Source: an uncultured Deinococcales bacterium (GTDB lineage: Bacteria; Deinococcota; Deinococci; Deinococcales; Trueperaceae). Taken from it: DNA of 15,009 nt. Below, one piece after another: positions 1-6,275 of this stretch (position 1 is its first letter; every line of letters begins with the position of its first letter). Below the pieces are notes generated by a model. That model worked only from the letters and a program-made list of their open reading frames with translations. It searched no databases and was not told the DNA's origin. A program made the translations under genes and the position numbers. The stretch lies in the NCBI GenBank assembly GCA_937934635.1, contig CALGZD010000313.1, forward strand, positions 1-15,009, in the 5' to 3' direction.

Positions 1-1337
1 TCCCCAAAGTCTATTAGTGCAGTGTATTCGACAAGTAAGCTATCCAAGTTGGAAGTTTCTAGTAGTTCAATAGCTTGTCCTGCATGGGTTTGGCTACTGA
101 TGCCTTTGACACCTAAAATTGATGGGTGAATGCTGGCAATAGGTAAACTTAGGCAAATCAGAATACCTAAACCAAGGCTTGCCCAGAGCCACGGTCTTTT
201 GAGAACCTGTAGTGACCAGCGCTGCCAGAATAGAAAACTACGCCTACCAATTTCACCTTTTCGGAGGCGTATTCGATTTATGTTATGTCCTAGTAGGCTA
301 AATAGTGCAGGCAATAGTGTCCTTGAAATCAGTACACTACACATAAGCACAATGACTGCGCTAATACCTAAAGAACGGATAAATACCGAAGGCGAAAGTA
401 TCAGGGAGCACAGGGCAATCATGACAGTTAGACCACTAGAGACGACAGCTTGTCCTGCGGTTTCACTTGTTATGCGAACAGCTTCTTGAACAGAACTACT
501 GGTTTTTAGTTCTTCTCGAAAACGGTTGACCATGAGTAGGGCATAGTCAATGCCTGTTGCTAGACCAAGCATAGAGATAACTACTTGAGCATAAGATGCT
601 ACGGTCATAACATGACCTAAAGCATAGAGTAGTGCAAAGGATAGGACAATAGCACAGACAGCAACAACTATCGGTAGGATTGTTGCTACTACTGCGCCAA
701 AAGCAATCGCTAGGACAATCAAGCTGAGTGGGATGCCAATCCGCTCTGCACGTCTAGCATCTTGTTCACCAAGATGAATAATTTCCTGTTCAAATGCTTG
801 ACCACCTGTTAGTAGGTAGGTGTCATCTGTTTGGGATGCAATAAAGGCTTTGATGCTTTCGATTGATTGCCTTGCTTTAAACGCTGAATTAGTGGATAAA
901 TTGATAACGCTGATTTCCAAGCCATTTGAGGTTGTTAAGGGGCGACCATTATTATCTAAAAGTGCTTGGATGCTGGAAATTTCAGGCAGTTCACTTAGCT
1001 TATCAATAAACTTAGACTTGTCCTGAGACTTTTCCTGAGACTCTGCTAAAGCTGTATTGCTCTGCTGTTGTGGGGTGTTTTGGGAAAGACTTGAAATATT
1101 TGGAGGAGCTGCACTTTCTTCGCCAATGAGCAGCACTTGAAAGACATCGTTTAGAACAAAATGTTGATTGAGTAACTCACTTACTTCAAGTGACGCGCTA
1201 CCTGGTAATAGATCAATTTCAGAGCTTAGAACTTGGTTACTTCGTGAAGCAAAGGGAATAGCGATAATAATAATGACGAGCCACACTAGAAAACAGACTC
1301 TTGGATAGTTAAGAATGAATTTGAAGAATCTATTCAC
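1..1337 (-). CDS. MMPL/RND-superfamily exporter, N-terminal part (cut by window edge)
   Basis: The reverse strand is open from a GTG at 1337 to the left edge and gives 445 residues. A membrane segment (about 12-30) is followed by a periplasmic-type loop (about 31-195), a cluster of hydrophobic helices (about 200-345), and a further segment at about 383-402 that starts the second half of the RND repeat. The segment GLATGIDYALLMVNRFREEL (258-277) is the conserved helix of the MMPL/HAE3 family, with Asp264 and Tyr265 as the expected proton-relay residues. Members export lipids, hopanoids or drugs by proton motive force; the substrate here cannot be read. No in-frame ATG lies just upstream of the GTG and no clear Shine-Dalgarno is visible, so the exact start is uncertain. 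The Gln/Ser-rich stretch at about 82-108 is probably a flexible loop insert. Confidence 0.85.
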   Translation of the reverse strand, partial: MNRFFKFILNYPRVCFLVWLVIIIIAIPFASRSNQVLSSEIDLLPGSASLEVSELLNQHFVLNDVFQVLLIGEESAAPPNISSLSQNTPQQQSNTALAESQEKSQDKSKFIDKLSELPEISSIQALLDNNGRPLTTSNGLEISVINLSTNSAFKARQSIESIKAFIASQTDDTYLLTGGQAFEQEIIHLGEQDARRAERIGIPLSLIVLAIAFGAVVATILPIVVAVCAIVLSFALLYALGHVMTVASYAQVVISMLGLATGIDYALLMVNRFREELKTSSSVQEAVRITSETAGQAVVSSGLTVMIALCSLILSPSVFIRSLGISAVIVLMCSVLISRTLLPALFSLLGHNINRIRLRKGEIGRRSFLFWQRWSLQVLKRPWLWASLGLGILICLSLPIASIHPSILGVKGISSQTHAGQAIELLETSNLDSLLVEYTALIDFG

Positions 1338-1346
1338 AGTAGATAC

Positions 1347-1376
1347 TCGATTAATAGACTGACATTTATTAGTCGA
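1347..1376. promoter_or_regulatory. Inverted repeat upstream of the MMPL exporter (possible operator)
   Basis: Arms TCGATTAATAGA (1347-1358) and TTTATTAGTCGA (1365-1376) pair at 10 of 12 positions around a 6-bp spacer, and the repeat ends 10 bp before the GTG start. Size and placement fit a TetR-type operator, which is common for MMPL/RND exporters. No regulator gene is visible nearby, so the role is inferred. Confidence 0.35.
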
Positions 1377-1393
1377 TTCGCATGTCAGACTTT

Positions 1394-1437
1394 GCTTTTA
1401 TGACGCTTTTATGACGCTTTTATTATGCTTTCATCAC
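1394..1437. repeat. 11-bp tandem repeat, four units, upstream of the MMPL exporter
   Basis: Units at 1394-1404 and 1405-1415 are identical (GCTTTTATGAC). The units at 1416-1426 and 1427-1437 are degenerate. An 11-bp period is close to one turn of DNA, so the array could place repeated protein contacts on one face of the helix. It may equally be one more of this genome's short tandem arrays. It lies 57-100 bp upstream of the exporter start. Confidence 0.8.
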
Positions 1438-1518
1438 GAAATGAATGGTTGCAAACATTTTAGTCTAAGCAATTTTGCTAGTTATACCAAGTGATTGATG
1501 CTCAGTTTAATGTTTAGT

Positions 1519-1590
1519 GATACCAATTTTGCTGCATTCGTTAATAAGCGTGTTAGGGAATAAACTAACGCAGCTGACGCTTCTAGCTGG
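1519..1590. repeat. Dispersed intergenic repeat, copy A
   Basis: The copy holds, in order, ATACCAATTTTGC, ATTCGTTAA, AAGCGTGTT (1546-1554), GGAATAAACTAACGCA (1557-1572) and CTGACGCTTC (1574-1583). The 16-bp block is identical to one at 4125-4140. CTGACGCTTC is identical to 8142-8151, and AAGCGTGTT is also present at 4092-4100 and 8114-8122. The copy lies directly 3' of the glycosyltransferase gene and appears to lack the right end seen in the other two. Confidence 0.6.
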
Positions 1591-1599
1591 CAAATCAAG

Positions 1600-2898
1600 C
1601 TATTTGCAATCGTCAATGCATTGATAGTAGAACTTGAGTGTTTGTTCTAACACGGTGTCTATGTTGTAGTGTTGGAGGGCTCGAGCCCTGGCTGCTTTTC
1701 CAAGACGCTCGCGTTGCTCTGTATCTCCTAAAAGCTCATTGATGTGCTGTGCCAGCTCATTATGGTCAGGTGGCGTATATAATCTTCCTGCTTTGCCGTC
1801 ATCAAGCATTTCTTTCATACCTCCATTGATACTACCTACAATAGCCTTAGCGTGAATCATTGCTTCTAAGCAGGTATATGGAAAGTTATCAAAACGGGAT
1901 GGGAGTACGCACAAATCTGCTTTCGTGATGTATGTTTGCACATCAGGTTTTTGTAGATAGCCTGTGAAGGTCATATTGTTGTGAAATTCTGGCTCAACAA
2001 GACTGAGTAAATAGTCTTTTCCTGAAGGATAGTTTTCAACTGGGATATGATCTGCACCAACAAAACAAAATTCTGTGTTTGGATGTTCTGCCAGTACTTG
2101 CTTGATGCTTCGGCACAATATGTCGACACCTTTCCATTTAGATATACGACCAATGAATACAACAAGATTATCTGGCGAGCTGTAGTTGGAAGTCAGATAT
2201 TTATCTTCAGTAACTTGAAAATTTGGTGGATTTGGAATGATTTCAATGTGTTGATTTGCAAGCTTAAGTTCTTTACGAAAGATTTCTGCGGAAGGCTTAC
2301 TTGGGGCACTGAGGTGAGTTGCCTTATTAATGTTTTGTTTTTCAAACCAAGCCATTATTTGGCGCATGATGTCTGGCGCATGGGCTTCGATTTTTTCTGC
2401 ATAGGCAAAGGGGGTATGCAGTCGGATTACAAAGGGTATGTTTTTGTGATGCCTGTGAGGAAAGAAATAGCTTTCTGCCATAAAGTCAGTAGCCTCAATG
2501 ATGTCAATACCTTCACTGCGAATAAGTCTTTGCAAGGTTCTTGAAACTTTGTGTCTATAGCGTAATTCTCCAAAAACGTTTTTTGAGACTAGACTTATCA
2601 CCTTATTAAGTTCAAATTTGTCAGGTAAGTTGGGGCGCAGTGGTGATAGTCGGTGTACGATAATGCCTTCTTCAATAATCATACTATCGCTTGCAGGAAC
2701 AGCATTTATTGCTTCAGCAGGAGCTCGTGTGATGATATGTACTTGATGACCTAGATTGGTCAGAGCGGTAGCTATAGTTTTGCTGTAGGAGCCTATGCCA
2801 GCACTATAAGGGTCTGGAGGATATTCTACGCTTAAAATGGCGATAGTTAGTTTCTGATGAGCTTTGTCAGATATGTCAGATATGTTAGATATTGTCAT
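1600..2898 (-). CDS. Glycosyltransferase family 4 (GT-B fold)
   Basis: The 432-residue protein is full length for GT4. Its N-terminal Rossmann half begins at about 17 with a Gly-rich loop (SAGIGSYS, 32-39), typical of acceptor-side GT4 domains. The C-terminal half begins near 245 with VVFIGRISKWKGVD, the nucleotide-sugar binding strand and loop. The family EX7E signature appears as Asp337-X7-Glu345 within LPSRFDNFPYTCLEAM; an Asp first residue is common in this family. A retaining transfer from a nucleotide sugar to a lipid or glycan acceptor is expected, but donor and acceptor are unknown. The ATG overlaps the stop of the upstream membrane protein gene (ATGA), so the two are translationally coupled. 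The first residues carry an in-frame 9-bp repeat coding Ile-Ser-Asp. Confidence 0.9.
   Translation of the reverse strand: MTISNISDISDKAHQKLTIAILSVEYPPDPYSAGIGSYSKTIATALTNLGHQVHIITRAPAEAINAVPASDSMIIEEGIIVHRLSPLRPNLPDKFELNKVISLVSKNVFGELRYRHKVSRTLQRLIRSEGIDIIEATDFMAESYFFPHRHHKNIPFVIRLHTPFAYAEKIEAHAPDIMRQIMAWFEKQNINKATHLSAPSKPSAEIFRKELKLANQHIEIIPNPPNFQVTEDKYLTSNYSSPDNLVVFIGRISKWKGVDILCRSIKQVLAEHPNTEFCFVGADHIPVENYPSGKDYLLSLVEPEFHNNMTFTGYLQKPDVQTYITKADLCVLPSRFDNFPYTCLEAMIHAKAIVGSINGGMKEMLDDGKAGRLYTPPDHNELAQHINELLGDTEQRERLGKAARARALQHYNIDTVLEQTLKFYYQCIDDCK
1677..1688. repeat. Iterated palindrome GCTCGAGC, copy 1 (12-bp palindrome)
   Basis: GGGCTCGAGCCC lies in the GT4 gene and is read as Ala-Arg-Ala near the C terminus. 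Confidence 0.85.
2866..2892. repeat. 9-bp in-frame tandem repeat, three units
   Basis: GTCAGATAT occurs twice, followed by GTTAGATAT, at the 5' end of the glycosyltransferase gene. It codes a short Ile-Ser-Asp/Asn repeat (about residues 3-11) before the first strand of the fold. Because the unit is 9 bp, unit gain or loss would keep the frame. Confidence 0.8.
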
Positions 2899-3980
2899 GA
2901 GTGTTTTTTGTTTAAGTGTTTGAGCAGCATGTGCCCTCCAAGCAACGGACCAATGATGAAATTAGAATAGTGGGTTAAGAATCTCCAAACTACAATTGCA
3001 GGTAGAATGTGTGCTATATCTTGGTGTTGTCCTAGCTGTTGTCCAGCTAGTTGTTGACTCATGATGAGTGAAGCACTGGCTTCAGCGTAACCACTACCAC
3101 CTGGTGTTGGTATAACAAAGCTTAAAAGCAAGATTAAAAAGGTCAATACAACCGTTTCAAAGAATGCTAGATGTATGCCTACACCTTTGAGTGTGACCCA
3201 TAAAATACAACTGCCTGAAATATGCAAGGTGCTACTAACTAATTGTAAGTAGACGTGGCGTTTTAGACTTTGTTGTGATAACTTATCCATTCGCTCAATT
3301 AAGTTTTGAAAAAAATTGCTGATGTGCTTTTCCCAGCGCCGCAAAAAGCTATGTTGGCAAAGCCACGTCATAAGCTTTTGAAGATAATGTAGCTTCATGA
3401 CGGAAATATAAAATGCTATAAAGAGAGCAAGGCTGACTGCAATAATAATGAAGACCACTTTTGTATTTAAAAGCATAGTTGAAGATTGAGTTAGCATAAG
3501 ACCAATAGCTGCTGTAGGTAATAGCCATGCATAGGAGAACATATCGATAACAGCGGTGTAAAATCCTACTGACCACGCCGTATGTTTGTCGACACCAGAC
3601 TTCATGAGACTGAGTGAGACCATTGGTACGTGACCTGTTCCACTTGGAGTTATTGCTGCGCTAAATAGCCCCAAAAGATGTGATTTGATGCCTTGCCATA
3701 AGGTGAGTTGTGCGTCACTATATTGAGCTAAGAGTTGTATGCGTAAACCGCCACAAAAGTGTACAGTACAGATCAGACCGATAGAAGCGAGGATTGGTAT
3801 AGGAGATAGTGAAAGCTGTGAAAGCTGTGAAAGCTGTGAAAGCTCCGAAAGCTGTGAAAGTTCTTGAAGATTGTTTGGTCGCACAAAAAATAGAAAAAGC
3901 AATATAAGAGCACTAAGGCTAAAACATAATGAAATGATGAGAGTTTTTGGTATGGCAGTTATCGAAGGTGTTCTTTTCAT
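2895..3980 (-). CDS. LPG-synthase-TM / UPF0104-type integral membrane protein
   Basis: The 361 residues include about seven or eight hydrophobic segments. Two loops match the family: AAITPSGTGHVPM (about 108-120) and PTPGGSGYAEAS (about 291-302), the latter being the PTPGG-G-E hallmark of the lysylphosphatidylglycerol-synthase TM domain family (UPF0104, AglD-like). The soluble aminoacyl-transfer domain of true MprF is absent, so this is the stand-alone membrane form, often found beside glycosyltransferases and suspected to move or modify lipid-linked substrates. It is the first gene of a two-gene unit with the GT4 gene (4-bp overlap). Between the first two hydrophobic segments (about 41-57) sits a Leu-Ser-Gln tripeptide repeat coded by a 9-bp DNA repeat. 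This is unusual for the family. Confidence 0.85.
   Translation of the reverse strand: MKRTPSITAIPKTLIISLCFSLSALILLFLFFVRPNNLQELSQLSELSQLSQLSQLSLSPIPILASIGLICTVHFCGGLRIQLLAQYSDAQLTLWQGIKSHLLGLFSAAITPSGTGHVPMVSLSLMKSGVDKHTAWSVGFYTAVIDMFSYAWLLPTAAIGLMLTQSSTMLLNTKVVFIIIAVSLALFIAFYISVMKLHYLQKLMTWLCQHSFLRRWEKHISNFFQNLIERMDKLSQQSLKRHVYLQLVSSTLHISGSCILWVTLKGVGIHLAFFETVVLTFLILLLSFVIPTPGGSGYAEASASLIMSQQLAGQQLGQHQDIAHILPAIVVWRFLTHYSNFIIGPLLGGHMLLKHLNKKHS
3811..3864. repeat. 9-bp in-frame tandem repeat, six units, coding Leu-Ser-Gln
   Basis: The unit GAAAGCTGT is perfect at 3811-3819, 3820-3828, 3829-3837 and 3847-3855, with variants at 3838-3846 and 3856-3864. On the minus strand it codes the Leu-Ser-Gln/Glu repeat between the first two hydrophobic segments of the UPF0104-type protein. 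Near-identical units point to recent slippage expansion, and unit number would change loop length without frameshift. Confidence 0.9.
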
Positions 3981-4084
3981 ATTAACGTTTCCAGATAATA
4001 TTGACCCATACTACCCATACTAAATGAGTTCGTTCCTACTCGTTACGAAGCTCGCTGATTAACTGACTTATTTAAATCCGTTGT

Positions 4085-4170
4085 AAAGTCTAAGCGTGTT
4101 TAAGTAGTAGGTGAGTTAACTAGCGGAATAAACTAACGCACCTGTACATATATTTTCGGACACGGTATTA
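4085..4170. repeat. Dispersed intergenic repeat, copy C
   Basis: The copy holds AAGCGTGTT (4092-4100), GGAATAAACTAACGCA (4125-4140, identical to copy A), GCACCTG (4138-4144, as in copy B) and ATATTTTCGGAC-A-CGGTATTA (4150-4170). The last block matches the right end of copy B except for one or two bases. The left end is not clear; similarity to the other copies fades upstream of about 4085. Confidence 0.6.
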
Positions 4171-4267
4171 GATCAGTTAATCGTGGAAAAGCTTTATCAA
4201 TCATGTGTCTTGCATGTGTTCTTGTGTCCTGCTTATGTAGCGCTTGTGTTCTGTATATTATGCTAAC

Positions 4268-4326
4268 AGCTTATAGACATAGCTTATAGACATTAGCTTA
4301 CAGCCTATAGACTACAGCCTATGTCT
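4268..4326. repeat. 13-bp tandem repeat, two perfect units plus degenerate copies
   Basis: AGCTTATAGACAT is perfect at 4268-4280 and 4281-4293. It is followed by variants AGCTTAC, AGCCTATAGACTAC (4302-4315) and AGCCTATGTCT (4316-4326). The array is non-coding. Confidence 0.7.
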
Positions 4327-4672
4327 CTTGAGCGTAACTGACGCTCGTCTGTCTTATAGGGTATTTGCTAGTTTCTTTCTGGCTAGTCCCTCTATTGCCA
4401 CTCTCTAAGCCTATGCAATATAACTTGATATGAGTTTATTGCGGTTATGTTAGCTGTAGATTGGAAGTATTCACAGGTTGGAAGTAGTTACATGTTGTGA
4501 AAACGGCTTTTAAGTACGTGTGCAAAATTAAGTTATATTATTTGACTAGATACTAATCCCATACAAGACGTTATATCTCCAGTGTTTTAGCTATCAGAAT
4601 AGTTAAACTTATTTGTGCCTTGGTACTTATACAGTATGAGGCAGTATATCGAAACATTTTTCCTGCTTTGGT

Positions 4673-4708
4673 AGGAGGCAGATTTATTTGATGTCTGTTA
4701 AACTGTAG
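4673..4708 (+). promoter_or_regulatory. Shine-Dalgarno plus 5-codon leader ORF coupled to the PspC gene
   Basis: A full AGGAGG (4673-4678) precedes a tiny ORF, ATG at 4691 to TAG at 4706-4708, coding Met-Ser-Val-Lys-Leu. Its stop is 2 nt before the ATG at 4711 of the PspC-domain gene, which has no Shine-Dalgarno of its own. The arrangement suggests termination-reinitiation coupling. The gap from AGGAGG to the ATG is 12 nt, on the long side; an in-frame TTG at 4688 would give 9 nt. Confidence 0.45.
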
Positions 4709-4710
4709 CT

Positions 4711-5775
4711 ATGATAGAACCAGAGCCAAAAAGGCTCATGAGAAATACCTTCAATCGAAGAATTGCGGGTGTATGTAGTGGGATTGCTAATTATATTGGT
4801 ATTCCGACCTTTCTTGTTCGCTTTTTATTTATCTTTTTAGCCTTTTTTACAAGAGGTTTAATTATTCCTGCCTACTTGGCTATGTGGATTTTTCTTCCTA
4901 GGCGTAAACGACCTCAGGATAGTGTGCGTCAGAACTTTGAGAATGTTGAAGTTACCCAAGTAAATCGTACAAAGGCATTGGTAAACCATGCTCAGGACAA
5001 AGTTTCTGCGCCAGTTTTAGAATTGGTCAATAGTATTGATTCGTCCATCGAAACAATGATGCCACATCTTCAAAATGTTAATTCTAAAAAAGAACCTGAG
5101 GTGGCAGCGGTCAAAGAGGCAGCTTTGGAGTATTTTCCAAATGCTCTCGAAAGCTATCTTCGATTGCCTGCTGATTATGCCGTGAGCCATCAACAAGCAA
5201 ATGGTGCAACAGCCCAAGAAGAATTACTTGCTGATTTAGAACTCATTGACGATAGTATGAAGCGCTTGATTGAAGTGAAGTATCAAAACAGTCGTGCTAA
5301 AGGCTTAAATAGCCTTACGACACTTCAAGAAAGATTACAGCGTGACCCAACAAGAGACGTGCGACGTAGTTTGGAAACTGTTGAGCGACGTGCTGCTTTA
5401 GCACTTGGGCAGCAAGAACTTGATACTATTCAATCAATTAAAGTTTCTGTGTTGGCTATTTTGCCGCAGATGTTAGCCAGTGGTTCTGGTATGGACCAGA
5501 ATATCTTTAATGTTCGACAGACAGCTTTGGAGTATTTGCCAGATGCTGTTGAGAAGTATTTGACCTTGCCCGAAGAGTTTAGGGAGACACACACCTTGGT
5601 TAATGGCAAGACGGCTCAGCAGACGCTTAATGAACAGCTCGAGCTGCTCGACAATACCATGAAAAAGCTCATGGCAAGTGTTTACCAAGAGGACGCAACA
5701 GGCCTGTTAACCCATGGTAGCTTTTTGAAAGAGAAATTTGCTGAAGGATCGTTTGAAGTTCCTGCTGAGCAGTAA
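4711..5775 (+). CDS. PspC-domain membrane protein with duplicated C-terminal domain
   Basis: Residues about 8-66 form a PspC domain: FNRRIAGVCSGIANYIGI, then hydrophobic helices at about 33-62 ending in a basic patch (PRRKR). PspC proteins relate to the phage-shock envelope-stress response, but this is not a plain 120-residue PspC. The remaining 290 residues are soluble and contain two related copies of about 77 residues, at about 133-209 and 267-343. The shared pattern is ALEY-P-A-E-YL-LP, then NG-TAQ-L-LEL-D-MK-L. The stretch between them (about 210-265) is basic and helical. I do not know a name for the repeated domain. The ATG at 4711 lacks its own ribosome site and is probably coupled to a mini-ORF ending 2 nt earlier; Met10 (4738) is a possible alternative start. 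The DUF983 gene follows 42 bp downstream on the same strand. Confidence 0.85.
   Translation: MIEPEPKRLMRNTFNRRIAGVCSGIANYIGIPTFLVRFLFIFLAFFTRGLIIPAYLAMWIFLPRRKRPQDSVRQNFENVEVTQVNRTKALVNHAQDKVSAPVLELVNSIDSSIETMMPHLQNVNSKKEPEVAAVKEAALEYFPNALESYLRLPADYAVSHQQANGATAQEELLADLELIDDSMKRLIEVKYQNSRAKGLNSLTTLQERLQRDPTRDVRRSLETVERRAALALGQQELDTIQSIKVSVLAILPQMLASGSGMDQNIFNVRQTALEYLPDAVEKYLTLPEEFRETHTLVNGKTAQQTLNEQLELLDNTMKKLMASVYQEDATGLLTHGSFLKEKFAEGSFEVPAEQ
5635..5646. repeat. Iterated palindrome GCTCGAGC, copy 2 (12-bp palindrome)
   Basis: CAGCTCGAGCTG lies in the PspC-domain gene and is read as Gln-Leu-Glu-Leu in the second domain copy. Confidence 0.8.
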
Positions 5776-5817
5776 AAACTTTGAAATTTGTGAAAACTTT
5801 GAAATGAGTGAATACTT

Positions 5818-6195
5818 GTGAAATTTGTGAAATGTGTAAGTCGCTTATTTCGTACTACCTTTTTGAATCAATGTCCAAACTGCGCCAAAGCAAAGCTGTA
5901 TTCACATGTTTGGCATATTCGTCCAAAACAAACCTGTGATGCGTGCTTGGTTCGATTTGAACGAGATGCAGGTAATTGGTTGATGCCGACAGCCATGGCA
6001 TATTTTCTTGCTGCGATTTTTGCTTTTCTAGTGGGGTTTTTTCTAGTTAAGCAAAATGGTTTTTTTGCCGGACTCGAATGGGTTTTGATTGTCGCGACAT
6101 TACTATTTGTCGCTGTGATCTACAAACCCTGTAAATCTTTTTGGATTTGGATGTTGTGGATGATGGGACAAGTCAGAGCTGATTCTAGTGAATAG
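5818..6195 (+). CDS. DUF983-type zinc-ribbon membrane protein
   Basis: The 125 residues start with two CxxC pairs, Cys19/Cys22 (CPNC) and Cys40/Cys43 (CDAC), expected to bind one zinc. The motif RDAGNW (49-54) and two membrane helices (about 58-77 and 84-102) follow. Order and length fit the DUF983 family, whose function is not established. The start is GTG at 5818: an in-frame stop lies at 5809-5811 and no ATG is available. The only near alternative is another GTG at 5827. It is 42 bp after the PspC-domain gene and probably in the same transcript. The gap and first codons carry a degenerate repeat of TTGAAA/TTGTGAAA motifs. Confidence 0.8.
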   Translation: MKFVKCVSRLFRTTFLNQCPNCAKAKLYSHVWHIRPKQTCDACLVRFERDAGNWLMPTAMAYFLAAIFAFLVGFFLVKQNGFFAGLEWVLIVATLLFVAVIYKPCKSFWIWMLWMMGQVRADSSE

Positions 6196-6220
6196 CTTTG
6201 TGGGGCTATCACCCATACTA

Positions 6221-6270
6221 TGGGGCTATAATTATGGGGCTATAATTATGGGGCTATAATTATGGGGCTA
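6221..6270. repeat. 14-bp tandem repeat, 3.6 units, each with a TATAAT box
   Basis: TGGGGCTATAATTA is perfect at 6221-6234, 6235-6248 and 6249-6262, with a partial unit at 6263-6270 and a related fragment at 6201-6209. It lies between the convergent DUF983 and ATP-grasp genes. Each full unit contains a consensus TATAAT (6227, 6241, 6255) on the plus strand, with no evident -35 box. No terminator is visible in this 80-bp gap. Confidence 0.95.
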
Positions 6271-6275
6271 TATAT

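Larger units (their letters stand above)
3981..4710. other. Gene-free intergenic region between divergent units
   Basis: No convincing gene or RNA is seen in these 730 bp. The region must hold promoters for the minus-strand UPF0104-type/GT4 pair and for the plus-strand PspC gene, but no promoter could be picked with confidence. It contains intergenic repeat copy C (about 4085-4170), a degenerate 13-bp repeat (4268-4326) and a weak hairpin, GAGCGT-AACTG-ACGCTC (4330-4346), that lacks a T tract. Confidence 0.6.

Noticed and set aside
130..489. A 119-codon plus-strand open frame
   Set aside because: It lies antisense to the MMPL exporter, whose frame gives clear family motifs; the plus-strand product is Arg/Ser-rich without recognisable features.
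2047..2544. A 165-codon plus-strand open frame
   Set aside because: It is antisense to the GT4 gene, whose C-terminal domain motifs are coded here; the plus-strand product has no domain pattern and no ribosome site of note.
2895..3980. Membrane protein read as full MprF (lysyl-phosphatidylglycerol synthase)
   Set aside because: The protein is only 361 residues and lacks the C-terminal soluble transferase domain, so only the stand-alone TM family can be supported.
4330..4346. Hairpin GAGCGT-AACTG-ACGCTC as a terminator
   Set aside because: The stem is only 6 bp, no T tract follows on either strand, and no gene end is near.
6221..6270. Tandem array read as CRISPR
   Set aside because: Units are 14 bp and directly abutting with no spacers, and no cas genes are near. 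The same holds for the 8-bp array at 7921-7968.
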